Shown here: positions 1 to 8,247 of the stretch, piece after piece
Numbering within the stretch: the stretch's first letter is position 1
How the letters are laid out: each line of letters starts with the position of its first letter
Origin: CAZPAH01 sp964584495
GTDB lineage: Bacteria > Krumholzibacteriota > Krumholzibacteriia > Krumholzibacteriales > Krumholzibacteriaceae
DNA: 28,526 nt
Assembly: GCA_964584495.1 (NCBI GenBank)
Contig: CAZPAH010000023.1
Coordinates: 1 to 28,526, forward strand
Direction: 5' to 3'
Made by a program: the position numbers and the translations under genes
Notes under the pieces: generated by a model
Database searches by the model: none
The model's input: only the letters and a program-made list of their open reading frames with translations
Told to the model about the DNA's origin: nothing

Positions 1-13
1 TGTCCAATTTCAC

Positions 14-42
14 TTGACACGGGGAGGCTCTTGAGGTAAATT
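14..42 (+). promoter_or_regulatory. Candidate sigma70-type promoter for rho
   Basis: A perfect -35 TTGACA (14-19) is followed after 17 bp by TAAATT (37-42, 4 of 6 matches to TATAAT). Transcription would start near 49, giving rho an untranslated leader of about 300 nt. The rpmE promoter candidate has the same -10 hexamer. Hexamers and spacing are read directly; promoter activity is inferred. Confidence 0.55.
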
Positions 43-48
43 CTTACT

Positions 49-345
49 TTAGAAAAGAGATCGTTTCTTTTGCAGATTTATTCTTCCTGAAAATGGATAC
101 GAAGGCCGGACCCGGGCGGGGACCTTCACAAAACGCTTAAGGTAAGATAGCCGCAAGCCGATTAAATGATTGAATTGCCACTGACAAAATAAGATTCGTT
201 TTCCCGGAGCCGTATCGACTCGAATTCATTTGGAATTTTCAATAAATCTCATCGACATACGGGGAAACGCCCCGTGCGGGAAAAGGGAATTTCCCGGGTC
301 GCCGGAACAGCAGGGAGCGCACTGCACAAGAAAAGGTTGGGTTTA
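49..345 (+). promoter_or_regulatory. Long structured leader of rho
   Basis: I see no convincing gene in the first 345 bases. The stretch holds the promoter at 14-42 and then a leader. A 15-codon reading frame at 93-140 (MDTKAGPGRGPSQNA) has no Shine-Dalgarno and is a weak leader-peptide candidate. Two hairpins lie one base apart: ACGGGG/CCCCGT (259-264 with 270-275, loop AAACG) and CGGGAAA/TTTCCCG (277-283 with 290-296, six-base loop). In E. coli rho also has a long leader and represses itself by premature Rho-dependent termination. That this leader does the same is inference. Confidence 0.45.
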
Positions 346-1593
346 ATGGATATCGCGCAGTTGAAAAGCAAGAAGATCGACGAATTAATGGAGATGGCCG
401 TCGAGCTGGATATAAGCGAAGCCAGCAGCCTGAGAAAGCAGGAGATCATATTCAGGATTCTCGAAGCGCAGGCCAAGATGAACGGCCTGATTTTCAATGA
501 AGGTGTTCTTCAGGTTCTCCCCGAAGGGTACGGATTTCTCAGATCACCCGCCTACAACTACCTTCCCGGCCCCGACGATATCTATGTCTCTCCATCGCAG
601 ATCAAGAAGTTTTCCCTCAGGACCGGAGATACGGTCACGGGACAGGTCAGGTCTCCGAAGGATTCGGAGAGGTATTTCGCCCTCCTCAAGGTCGAGGCGG
701 TCAACGGAGAGCACCCCGAGGAAGCTCGAAAAAAGACCCTCTTCGACAACCTCACCCCGCTCTACCCGAATGAAATAATTAATCTCGAGCACGATCCCAA
801 GGATCTCTCGACCAGGCTCATGAACCTGCTCACCCCGATCGGCAAGGGGCAGAGGGCTCTTATCGTCGCTCCTCCCAGGACGGGAAAGACGATATTGCTG
901 CAGAAGATCGCGAATTCAATAACGTCGAATCACCCCGATATAGTGCTTATAGTTCTTCTCATAGACGAGCGCCCCGAAGAGGTTACAGACATGGAGCGTT
1001 CGGTGAAGGGGGAGGTTATAAGCTCCACCTTCGACGAACCCGCCGACAGGCACGTCCACGTCTCTGACATGGTCATTCAGAAGGCGAAAAGGCTGGTCGA
1101 GCACGGCAAGGATGTCGTCATACTTCTCGACAGCATCACCCGCCTGGCAAGGGCGCATAACGCCGTGGTTCCGCATTCCGGCAAGATACTGTCCGGGGGA
1201 GTGGATTCGAACGCCCTACAGAGGCCGAAGCGTTTCTTCGGGGCGGCGAGAAATACGGAGGAGCAGGGCAGCCTTACCATAATCGCGACGGCTCTCATAG
1301 AAACCGGTAGCAGGATGGACGAGGTGATTTTCGAGGAGTTCAAGGGAACGGGTAACCTCGAGATCGTCCTGGACAGGAGGCTGGCCGACAAGAGGGTGTG
1401 GCCCGCCATAGATATTTTCCGTTCGGGAACGAGAAAGGAAGAGCTTCTACTCGATGAGAAGGTTATAAGCAAGGTCTATATACTGCGTAAGTTTCTCAGC
1501 GACAAGACGTGTGTCGAGGCGATGGAGTTCCTCCTGGAGAAGATGGCGAGAACCAAGACGAACGCGAAATTCCTGCAGTCGATGAACGCCTAG
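346..1593 (+). CDS. rho: Transcription termination factor Rho
   Basis: Rho is the hexameric RNA-dependent ATPase that releases RNA polymerase at Rho-dependent terminators. The product is 415 residues, the usual length. The N-terminal helical domain (1-45, with SSLRKQEIIF) leads into the cold-shock-like RNA-binding domain (about 48-120, with GYGFLR and PDDIYVSPSQIKKF). The ATPase core carries Walker A APPRTGKT (175-182), Walker B VVILLD (257-262) and the Q/R-loop segment HSGKILSGGVDSNA from about 277. ATG at 346 was chosen because homology starts there and AAAAGG precedes it. An upstream in-frame GTG at 274 would add 24 unrelated residues and lies in the hairpin region. rpmE follows after 142 bp with its own promoter candidate. 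Identity is certain. Confidence 0.98.
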   Translation: MDIAQLKSKKIDELMEMAVELDISEASSLRKQEIIFRILEAQAKMNGLIFNEGVLQVLPEGYGFLRSPAYNYLPGPDDIYVSPSQIKKFSLRTGDTVTGQVRSPKDSERYFALLKVEAVNGEHPEEARKKTLFDNLTPLYPNEIINLEHDPKDLSTRLMNLLTPIGKGQRALIVAPPRTGKTILLQKIANSITSNHPDIVLIVLLIDERPEEVTDMERSVKGEVISSTFDEPADRHVHVSDMVIQKAKRLVEHGKDVVILLDSITRLARAHNAVVPHSGKILSGGVDSNALQRPKRFFGAARNTEEQGSLTIIATALIETGSRMDEVIFEEFKGTGNLEIVLDRRLADKRVWPAIDIFRSGTRKEELLLDEKVISKVYILRKFLSDKTCVEAMEFLLEKMARTKTNAKFLQSMNA

Positions 1594-1641
1594 GAAAGGA
1601 TGCGGGCAGCGAATAAAGTTGGGGGGAAGGGAAGATTGGGT

Positions 1642-1670
1642 TTGATTTCACGCGGGGATGGCGTTAAATT
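1642..1670 (+). promoter_or_regulatory. Candidate promoter for rpmE
   Basis: TTGATT (1642-1647) and TAAATT (1665-1670) are separated by 17 bp. The predicted start near 1677 falls at the foot of the hairpin at 1678-1699, so the hairpin would form the 5' end of the transcript. Confidence 0.45.
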
Positions 1671-1677
1671 GAAGTTT

Positions 1678-1699
1678 CCGCGGAGGGTGCCGTCCGCGG
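1678..1699 (+). promoter_or_regulatory. Hairpin in the rpmE leader, possible L31 autoregulatory element
   Basis: CCGCGGA (1678-1684) pairs perfectly with TCCGCGG (1693-1699) around the loop GGGTGCCG. No T-tract follows, so it is not a simple intrinsic terminator of rho. L31 leaders that bind the protein are known in several phyla. A match to any of those families could not be tested here. Confidence 0.35.
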
Positions 1700-1735
1700 G
1701 CGGCATATGAAGGACTAGATAACCGGAGCAAAGAG

Positions 1736-1966
1736 ATGAAAAAGGATATCCATCCAGAGTACAAAAAGACTAAGATAACCTGCCTCTGCGGAAACGTGAT
1801 AGAAACGCGTTCCACGCAGGAAGAGATCCATGTCGAAATTTGTTCGTCATGTCACCCTTTCTTCACCGGCAAGCAGAAACTGGTCGATACGGCGGGACGC
1901 GTAGAGAGATTCCAGCGCAAGTACGGCGATTATCGCAAGAAATCCGCTGAAAAGGATAAGAAGTAG
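1736..1966 (+). CDS. rpmE: 50S ribosomal protein L31, zinc-binding type
   Basis: L31 is a small protein of the large subunit that bridges to the 30S head. The 76-residue product starts MKKDIHPEY, as L31 proteins usually do. It keeps the zinc-ribbon cysteines C16, C18, C36 and C39 (CLC and CSSC), so it is the zinc-containing (C+) form and not the zinc-free paralogue. HPFFTGKQK (40-48) is the family hallmark. The C-terminus is lysine-rich. It lies between rho and the DUF1385 gene, a common bacterial order, and likely has its own promoter and hairpin leader. Confidence 0.97.
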   Translation: MKKDIHPEYKKTKITCLCGNVIETRSTQEEIHVEICSSCHPFFTGKQKLVDTAGRVERFQRKYGDYRKKSAEKDKK

Positions 1967-2012
1967 GGCAATTCCGACTCTCTCGATCATCCGGCGCTTA
2001 CAAGAGGATCCA

Positions 2013-2915
2013 ATGTCGGACAGGGAAGCCAGGAAGCGCCTTCATGTCGGCGGGCAGGCCGTAATTGAGGGAGTGATGATGCGCTCTCCAGCGGGGATAG
2101 CGACCGCCGTAAGGCGTCCCGGCGGCGAGATTGTGGTAAAGTCCGAACCTTTCGTAACCCTCACCAAACGTCACAGGCTCCTGAATCTTCCGATCGTGCG
2201 CGGTGCCGTGGTTCTCGTCGAGACGATGATAGTAGCGATAAAGGCGCTGTCCTTCTCTTCGGAGCAGGCTGGAGAGGGCGAAGGGGCAGGGCATTCGGCC
2301 TTCTACATGACCGTCACGGTCCTGGCGGCATTCGCGCTGGGGTTCCTCGTATTCTTCTACATTCCCCTGAAGATCACAGAGTTGTTCGGCTTTGAAAGCG
2401 GATTCGCCTTCAACCTGATCGACGGGCTGCTGAGGCTCCTCTTTATTTTCCTCTATATCGTGATAGTCACGAGGTGGAAGGAGATGAGAAGGATCTTCGA
2501 GTATCACGGGGCCGAGCACAAGACGATTTACGCTTTCGAGAGCGGGGAAGATCTTACCCCCGAGTCGGCGAGAGGGTACCCGAGGATGCATCCACGATGC
2601 AGCACGAGCTTTATTCTTATCGTGGTTATCGTAAGCGTTATGGTATTCATGCTGCTGGGAAAGCCCGAGACCGCCGGGGAGCGGATCCTTCGGTTCTCTT
2701 TGATCCTGCCTATCGCGGGGATATCATACGAGATACTCAAACTGTCCGCGCGTCCCGCCGTGAACAGGCGCCTCGGCTTTCTGTTCTGGCCCGGGATTTT
2801 TCTGCAGAGATTTACGACGAGCGAACCCTCGGACGACCAGATCGAGGTCGCGATAGCGGCGCTCGATGCCTGCCTGGCCGACAATTTACTGGAAAGAGAA
2901 CGGGCGATTAATTAG
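2013..2915 (+). CDS. DUF1385 family membrane protein (YqhQ-like)
   Basis: This is a 300-residue member of the DUF1385 family, whose biochemical role is not established. The family signatures are clear: GGQAVIEGVMMR (13-24), HGAEHK (165-170) and HPRCSTSF (193-200). Their conserved His, Glu and Cys residues suggest a metal-binding site. Four hydrophobic stretches (about 98-118, 136-153, 199-216 and 228-247) predict an integral membrane protein. ATG at 2013 is preceded by AGAGG. The gene sits between rpmE and prfA, a neighbourhood seen in many bacteria, which ties it loosely to translation or envelope housekeeping without proving a role. Confidence 0.9.
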   Translation: MSDREARKRLHVGGQAVIEGVMMRSPAGIATAVRRPGGEIVVKSEPFVTLTKRHRLLNLPIVRGAVVLVETMIVAIKALSFSSEQAGEGEGAGHSAFYMTVTVLAAFALGFLVFFYIPLKITELFGFESGFAFNLIDGLLRLLFIFLYIVIVTRWKEMRRIFEYHGAEHKTIYAFESGEDLTPESARGYPRMHPRCSTSFILIVVIVSVMVFMLLGKPETAGERILRFSLILPIAGISYEILKLSARPAVNRRLGFLFWPGIFLQRFTTSEPSDDQIEVAIAALDACLADNLLERERAIN

Positions 2916-2987
2916 TCTCTTCAATCGTACGGACCGTCGGCGGGCGGGAGAGTCGCGGCCGCCGGCGGGAAGAGCGGAGGAAACGGT

Positions 2988-4109
2988 TTGGGAAATATCG
3001 AGAGATACAAGACGGTGCTCAAGCGGTACGATCAGCTCGCCGGGGAATTATCAAAACCCGAAACGATCCGGAATCAGCAGCTTTACAGGAAACTGGCGAA
3101 GGAACGAAGCGATCTGGAGGAGGCGGGGGAGGCGATAAGGAAATACCTCGCCATGAGGAAGAACCTTGAAGATGACCTCGATGCCGTGGAACGCTCGGAA
3201 GATCCCGAGATAGTGGAGCTGGCCAGGGCGGAGATAGAGGAGCTGGAAAGCGGGCTCGAGGAACTGGATGAGGAGATAAAGGTCCTGCTGATCCCGAGCG
3301 ATCCGGATGATTCGAGAAATGTCGTTTTTGAAATCAGGGCGGGAACGGGTGGAGAGGAAGCAGCCCTTTTCGCGGCGGATCTGGCCCGCATGTACAGGCT
3401 GTTCGCCGAAAATCAGAGATGGAAGGTGGAAACGCTCAGCAGCAACCCCACGGAAAAAGGTGGATACAAGGAGATCATTTTTCTCATCAAGGGAGAGGGG
3501 GTATACGGCAAGCTTAAATTCGAGAGCGGTGTCCACAGGGTGCAGAGGGTGCCCGTCACTGAGTCCGGCGGGCGGATTCACACTTCGGCGGTCTCCGTGG
3601 CGGTCCTTCCCGAAGCGGAGGAGATCGATGTGCAGCTCGATCCGAAGGATCTTAAGGTCGACGTGTACAGGTCCAGCGGCCCCGGCGGCCAGAGCGTGAA
3701 CACGACGGACTCCGCGGTGCGGATCACCCATAAGCCGACGGGGATGGTTGTGACCTGCCAGGACGAAAAATCCCAGCACAAGAACAAGGCGAAGGCCCTC
3801 AAGGTGCTTAGGTCCAGGTTGCTGGAAAAGGCGAACAGGGAGCAGGCCGACGAGATAGCGAAGACGCGCAGGAGCATGGTAGGCTCTGGTGACAGGAGCG
3901 CCAAGATACGCACATACAATTTTCCCCAGGGAAGGGTCAGCGATCACCGGGTGGGGCTCACCCTTCATAACCTACAGGCCGTTCTGGACGGAGAGCTGGA
4001 TGAGATCGTGAACGAGCTGGCGGTGGCGCATAGGGAGGATCTGCTCGAGATGTCAATGAAAAATCAGGCCGCAGACGGTGCTGATAAGGGGTCGACGCAG
4101 AGCGGGTAA
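2988..4109 (+). CDS. prfA: Peptide chain release factor 1
   Basis: RF1 recognises UAA and UAG in the ribosomal A site and triggers hydrolysis of peptidyl-tRNA. The 373-residue product has an N-terminal helical domain rich in Glu and Lys (1-105), then the core. The tripeptide anticodon-like motif is PVT (189-191), matching the PxT of RF1 and not the SPF of RF2. The catalytic GGQ is at 233-235 in GPGGQSVNTT. The start is TTG at 2988 with GCGGAGG upstream; homology begins there. prmC, whose product methylates the GGQ glutamine, follows after 47 bp. Identity is certain. Confidence 0.97.
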   Translation: MGNIERYKTVLKRYDQLAGELSKPETIRNQQLYRKLAKERSDLEEAGEAIRKYLAMRKNLEDDLDAVERSEDPEIVELARAEIEELESGLEELDEEIKVLLIPSDPDDSRNVVFEIRAGTGGEEAALFAADLARMYRLFAENQRWKVETLSSNPTEKGGYKEIIFLIKGEGVYGKLKFESGVHRVQRVPVTESGGRIHTSAVSVAVLPEAEEIDVQLDPKDLKVDVYRSSGPGGQSVNTTDSAVRITHKPTGMVVTCQDEKSQHKNKAKALKVLRSRLLEKANREQADEIAKTRRSMVGSGDRSAKIRTYNFPQGRVSDHRVGLTLHNLQAVLDGELDEIVNELAVAHREDLLEMSMKNQAADGADKGSTQSG

Positions 4110-4156
4110 AGCGGTATCGGCGGGGGACGTAATCCCAACGGCCGCGGGAGATTCGA

Positions 4157-5038
4157 ATGAAAAACAGCCCCACGATAATCGAAGCGGTAAGGCTTTCCGA
4201 GGAATATCTCAGGAAGCACGGCGTCGAATCGGCCAGGCATGATGCGGAGAGGCTGCTGGCCAGCACTCTATGCTGCGAGAGGCTCGATCTCTACCTCAGG
4301 TTCGAGGAGGTTCTCGCAGAGGGCGCTCTGAAGCGGTACAGGGAGGATCTCAGAAAAAGGGCCGGCCGGTATCCTCTGCAGTATATAATCGGCGAGGTGG
4401 AATTCTTTTCGAACTCCTTCAAGGTGAGGGAGAACGTGTTTATCCCTAGGCCCGAGACCGAGCTCCTCATCGAACGGATAGAAGATCTGCTGGGAACCTC
4501 GCAGGAGCTTTTCTTTATAGAGCTTGGGGTCGGAAGCGGCATCATATCGGGCTCGCTCGCCAGCAGGCATCCGCTGTGGAGGGGCGTGGCCTTCGATATC
4601 GCCGCCGAGGCGGTATTGCTGGCAAGGGAGAATTTCGAGAAGCTCGGAGTATCTGACAGGGTCTGTACCGCGGTGGCCTCGGGATTCGAGGCGTTCTCAG
4701 GGGCTCGGCAGTTCGATCTTCTCGTCTCCAATCCGCCGTACGTCCCGGCAGAGGCGATCGACGGGCTCCAGGAGGAGGTCGCGAAGTTCGAGCCGCGGAC
4801 GGCGCTTGACGGGGGAAAGGACGGCACCGATTTTTATCCGATACTTTCCGGGTACGGAAAGAGCCTTCTTAGGCCGGGCGGACTGCTCGCTTTGGAGATC
4901 GCAGGCGGACAGCAGGAAAAGGTCGTCGATATCATGAAGGGTAACGGATATGTCAGGATAGACGTGATGGAAGATTACAACGGACTGAAACGGACGGTGA
5001 CCGGATTCAGGCCGGAAGGCCCGGAAGGAAAAGAATGA
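4157..5038 (+). CDS. prmC: Release factor glutamine methyltransferase PrmC (HemK)
   Basis: PrmC transfers a methyl group from S-adenosylmethionine to the glutamine of the GGQ motif in release factors. The 293-residue protein has an N-terminal helical substrate-binding domain (1-80), the conserved FIPRPETE (96-103), the SAM-binding loop ELGVGSGI (122-129) and the catalytic NPPY (192-195). The SAM loop is slightly unusual, with Glu in place of the common Asp. ATG at 4157 gives the usual family length. The gene ends in a 4-base ATGA overlap with murA, implying translational coupling. Placement right after prfA matches enzyme with substrate. Confidence 0.96.
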   Translation: MKNSPTIIEAVRLSEEYLRKHGVESARHDAERLLASTLCCERLDLYLRFEEVLAEGALKRYREDLRKRAGRYPLQYIIGEVEFFSNSFKVRENVFIPRPETELLIERIEDLLGTSQELFFIELGVGSGIISGSLASRHPLWRGVAFDIAAEAVLLARENFEKLGVSDRVCTAVASGFEAFSGARQFDLLVSNPPYVPAEAIDGLQEEVAKFEPRTALDGGKDGTDFYPILSGYGKSLLRPGGLLALEIAGGQQEKVVDIMKGNGYVRIDVMEDYNGLKRTVTGFRPEGPEGKE

Positions 5039-6291
5039 TGGACAGTTTTCTGATACAGGGTCCCTGCAGGCTTAAAGGAAAAGTGCGGATAGGCGGGGCC
5101 AAAAACGCGATGCTTCCGCTTATGGCGGCGACGATACTTACAGGTGGGAAGTGCGTTCTGGAAAACGTGCCGGAGCTGAGGGACACGAAAACGATGATGA
5201 GGCTTCTCGGAGTTCTGGGGGTGCCGGCGGTTTTGGACGGGGGGATTCTGGAGATCGACGCCTCGAATGTCGAAAGCTACGAGGCGCCGTACGATCTTGT
5301 CAGAACGATGAGGGCTTCGATCTATGCCCTGGGGCCGCTGGTCGCGAGGTACGGCAAAGCCCGGGTATCGCTTCCGGGAGGGTGCGCCTGGGGTCCGCGG
5401 CCGATAGACCTGCATCTTCACGGGCTGAAAAAACTAGGGGCGGAGATCAGGATCGATCACGGGTATATAGAAGCGACGGCGCTGGGATTGAAGGGCTCCG
5501 AGATCATCCTCTCCCTTCCCAGCGTGGGTGCGACGCTGAACCTGATGATGGCCGCAGTGCTTGCGGAAGGGGAGACGGTTATAGAAAACGCGGCAAGGGA
5601 GCCCGAGATTTCCGCCCTGGCGTCCGCCCTGAGGAAGGGTGGGGCGTCGATAGAGGGAGATGGGACTTCCAGGATCGAGATAGAGGGTGTCGACGAAATA
5701 GTTCCATTCGTCCACCGGGTCATTCCCGATAGGATCGAGGCGGGCACATTCGCGGCCGCCGCGGTCATCACCGGCGGCGATATAGAGATCGAGGAATGTG
5801 AGCCGGATCACATGCACGCGGTGCTGGATGCTCTCACGGGCTGCGGGGCACGGATAGAGGCCCGCAGCGGCGGGATCAGGGTCCAGGGTTCGGAGCCGAT
5901 CGCTCCGCTGGACATAGAGACGGGATTCTACCCGGCCTTTCCCACCGACATGCAGGCGCAGATGATGGCCGTGCTCTGCAAGGCAGGGGGCGCCAGCTCG
6001 GTCGTCGAGCATGTATATTCGGACAGGTTCACGCACGTGCCGGAGCTCAGGCGGTTCGGCGCGAGGATTTCGCTGGACGGCAGCGTTGCCGTCGTCACGG
6101 GAGTCGAATCCCTGCAGGGGGCGCCGGTCATGGCGACCGATATACGGGCCAGCTCGGCGCTGATACTAGCGGGCCTCGTGGCCGAGGGGGAAACGAAGAT
6201 TCTGAGGATCTACCATATAGACAGGGGCTACGAGGGGATCGAGAAAAAATTGAGGGGACTTGGAGCCGATATAACGAGGGTCCCGGGTTAG
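5035..6291 (+). CDS. murA: UDP-N-acetylglucosamine 1-carboxyvinyltransferase MurA
   Basis: MurA catalyses the first committed step of peptidoglycan synthesis, adding enolpyruvate from PEP to UDP-GlcNAc in the cytoplasm. The 418-residue length is typical. The substrate-binding pair K23-N24 (GGAKNAMLP) is present, as is the catalytic cysteine C117 in PGGCAWGPRPIDLH. This enzyme has Cys and not the fosfomycin-resistant Asp form. The conserved FPTDMQAQ segment follows near residue 305. The start overlaps the prmC stop; a second ATG follows immediately. selB comes 24 bp later. Confidence 0.97.
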   Translation: MMDSFLIQGPCRLKGKVRIGGAKNAMLPLMAATILTGGKCVLENVPELRDTKTMMRLLGVLGVPAVLDGGILEIDASNVESYEAPYDLVRTMRASIYALGPLVARYGKARVSLPGGCAWGPRPIDLHLHGLKKLGAEIRIDHGYIEATALGLKGSEIILSLPSVGATLNLMMAAVLAEGETVIENAAREPEISALASALRKGGASIEGDGTSRIEIEGVDEIVPFVHRVIPDRIEAGTFAAAAVITGGDIEIEECEPDHMHAVLDALTGCGARIEARSGGIRVQGSEPIAPLDIETGFYPAFPTDMQAQMMAVLCKAGGASSVVEHVYSDRFTHVPELRRFGARISLDGSVAVVTGVESLQGAPVMATDIRASSALILAGLVAEGETKILRIYHIDRGYEGIEKKLRGLGADITRVPG

Positions 6292-6315
6292 GATCGTCGA
6301 AAGGGGTCCGAAGGT

Positions 6316-8220
6316 TTGCACAACCTGATTATAGGAACCGCCGGTCATGTGGACCACGGCAAGACCGAACTGGTAAAAGCCCTAACGGGAAAGGACACCG
6401 ACAGGCTTTCCGAGGAGAAGGAGAGGGGCATATCGATAGTTCTCGGTTTCGCCCCGATAGATCTCGGCGAAGGCATCACCGCCGGGATAGTCGATGTGCC
6501 GGGACATGAGAGGTTCGTGAAGAACATGGTCTCGGGAGCCGTGGGAGTGGACCTGGCCCTCATGGTGGTAGCCGCGGACGAAGGGGTGATGCCGCAGACT
6601 CGGGAGCATTTCGAAGTTCTGAAGCTGCTGGGGATAGAGAATTGTATCATTGCGATAACTAAAACGGATCTTGTGGACGGGGAGACGGTGGATGTCGTAA
6701 AGAGCGAGGTGGCCGATCTTCTCGAGGGAAGCCCGCTGGAAGGTTCTCCCTTCGTAAGAACTTCGGCGGTGACGGGGGAAGGCATCGAAGAGTTGAGGGG
6801 ACTTCTTGCCTATGGCGCCGCGGCGGTCGCCGCGAAGAGGGAGGAAGGTTTTTTCAGGATCCCGGTCGACAGGGTCTTTTCTAAACCCGGAATAGGAACG
6901 ATCGTTACGGGAACTACGTGGAGTGGCAGGGTGAAGAAAGGGGATGAGCTCGTTGTCGAGCCGGGAGGGAAAAAGGTGAGAGTCAGGGAGGTGCATTCAT
7001 TCGACAGGGAAACGGGGGAGGCGGGTGCGGGGATGCGGACCGCCCTCGCGCTTCATGGCGTCAGGGTGGGCGAGGTGTCGACTGGGAGCCAGGTGGTGAC
7101 TCCCGGCGTGCTCGAAAGGTCCAGCATGCTGGACCTTTCGCTAGAGGTCAGCATGCTTCCGGGATCGAGGATAAAGAACAGGCAGAGGGTGAGGTTTCAC
7201 CACGCCGCCGGCGAGCTTCTCGGCAGGGTCGTGCTGCTAGACAGGGAGGAGCTCGGCGAGGGGGAGCGGGGGTTCGTTCAACTCAGGCTGGAGGAGCCGG
7301 CGTTCGCCGTAGGTGGAGACAGGTTCGTCCTGCGCCGTTATTCGCCGATGAGGGTTCTCGCCGGGGGTAAGATACTCGACCCGGCCGCGGCGAGGAAAAG
7401 GAGATTCGACGGTGAAGCCTTGAGTCTTCTCGGGAGGCTCGAGGAAGGGTCCGATCGCGAGAAGGTGCTCGCTCTCGCCGATTCGGCGGGAACAGAGGGA
7501 CTGCCCGAGAAAAGGCCGCTCCTTTACGGGGTCAGGGAAACGGAGCGGGAGGTCGCGGCGCTGGAAGAGGAGAAGAAGGTGTTCCGGCTCGGCGGGAGGA
7601 TATACAGCGCCGAGGAGCTCGTGAAGTTCGAAAGGAAGATATTCGGGCTGCTCGATAGCTTTCAGTCGGGGGAGAACCTGATCTGGGGGATGGACCGGGT
7701 GGAGCCCCGTGTGAAACCCGGCGCCGGCGGAGGGCAGCTGTTCGATCATGTGCTGGGAACGGGGGAGAGGGAGGGGCGTCTCTTCTTCCGGGGGGCGAGG
7801 GTCAGGGCGGGAAGCGGAGAGATCGAGCTTTCCGCCGAGGAGAGCAAGGTCCTGGAGAGGCTGGAGGAGAGGATCAGAAGCGCGGGGCTCGAGTTCCTAT
7901 CCAAGGGAGAATTGGGCGGCGAGGTGCCGGATGAAAAATCGCTGGTCAGGTATCTTCACATCCTTCAGGAAAAGGGCTCGATAAGAAGGATATCGGGCGA
8001 TCTCTTCCTTTCGGGGGAAGCTTTCGATATTCTGCTGCAAAGGACGGGTGAGATACTGGCGGAGAAGGAATCGATGAGCATAGGCGAGTTCAAGGACGCT
8101 ACCGGCCTATCGCGGAAGTACGCTGTTCCCCTTCTTGAGTTTCTCGACATGGAGGGATACACAAGCAGGCGGGGGGACGCGAGGGTGGCCGGTCCGAAAC
8201 TTCCCGGGCGGTCCGCGTGA
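6316..8220 (+). CDS. selB: Selenocysteine-specific elongation factor SelB
   Basis: SelB is the GTPase that carries Sec-tRNA to UGA codons marked by a SECIS hairpin. The 634-residue protein has the GTPase domain with GHVDHGKT (10-17), DVPGHERF and TKTDL, two beta-barrel domains to about 355, and a long C-terminal part with winged-helix character that should bind SECIS RNA. The stretch TDRLSEEKERGISIVLGFA is typical of SelB and separates it from EF-Tu. The start is TTG at 6316 after a GAAGG. No selA, selD or selC is in the window, so use of selenocysteine elsewhere in the genome is inferred. A perfect 28-bp palindrome lies inside the gene at 7113-7140. Confidence 0.94.
   Translation: MHNLIIGTAGHVDHGKTELVKALTGKDTDRLSEEKERGISIVLGFAPIDLGEGITAGIVDVPGHERFVKNMVSGAVGVDLALMVVAADEGVMPQTREHFEVLKLLGIENCIIAITKTDLVDGETVDVVKSEVADLLEGSPLEGSPFVRTSAVTGEGIEELRGLLAYGAAAVAAKREEGFFRIPVDRVFSKPGIGTIVTGTTWSGRVKKGDELVVEPGGKKVRVREVHSFDRETGEAGAGMRTALALHGVRVGEVSTGSQVVTPGVLERSSMLDLSLEVSMLPGSRIKNRQRVRFHHAAGELLGRVVLLDREELGEGERGFVQLRLEEPAFAVGGDRFVLRRYSPMRVLAGGKILDPAAARKRRFDGEALSLLGRLEEGSDREKVLALADSAGTEGLPEKRPLLYGVRETEREVAALEEEKKVFRLGGRIYSAEELVKFERKIFGLLDSFQSGENLIWGMDRVEPRVKPGAGGGQLFDHVLGTGEREGRLFFRGARVRAGSGEIELSAEESKVLERLEERIRSAGLEFLSKGELGGEVPDEKSLVRYLHILQEKGSIRRISGDLFLSGEAFDILLQRTGEILAEKESMSIGEFKDATGLSRKYAVPLLEFLDMEGYTSRRGDARVAGPKLPGRSA
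7113..7140. repeat. Perfect 28-bp palindrome inside selB
   Basis: The half-site CGAAAGGTCCAGCA is followed directly by its exact reverse complement, centred on GCATGC. In RNA it would make a hairpin of about 12 bp with a tiny loop. It is in frame with selB (encoding ERSSMLDLS) and lies between the second and third domains. Its function is unknown. Confidence 0.85.
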
Positions 8221-8247
8221 AAGGTTTGCGTTTATACGGCAGGTGAC

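Noticed and set aside
274..345. Upstream GTG start extending Rho by 24 residues
   Set aside because: The extension has no homology, coincides with leader hairpins, and ATG 346 matches the normal Rho start.
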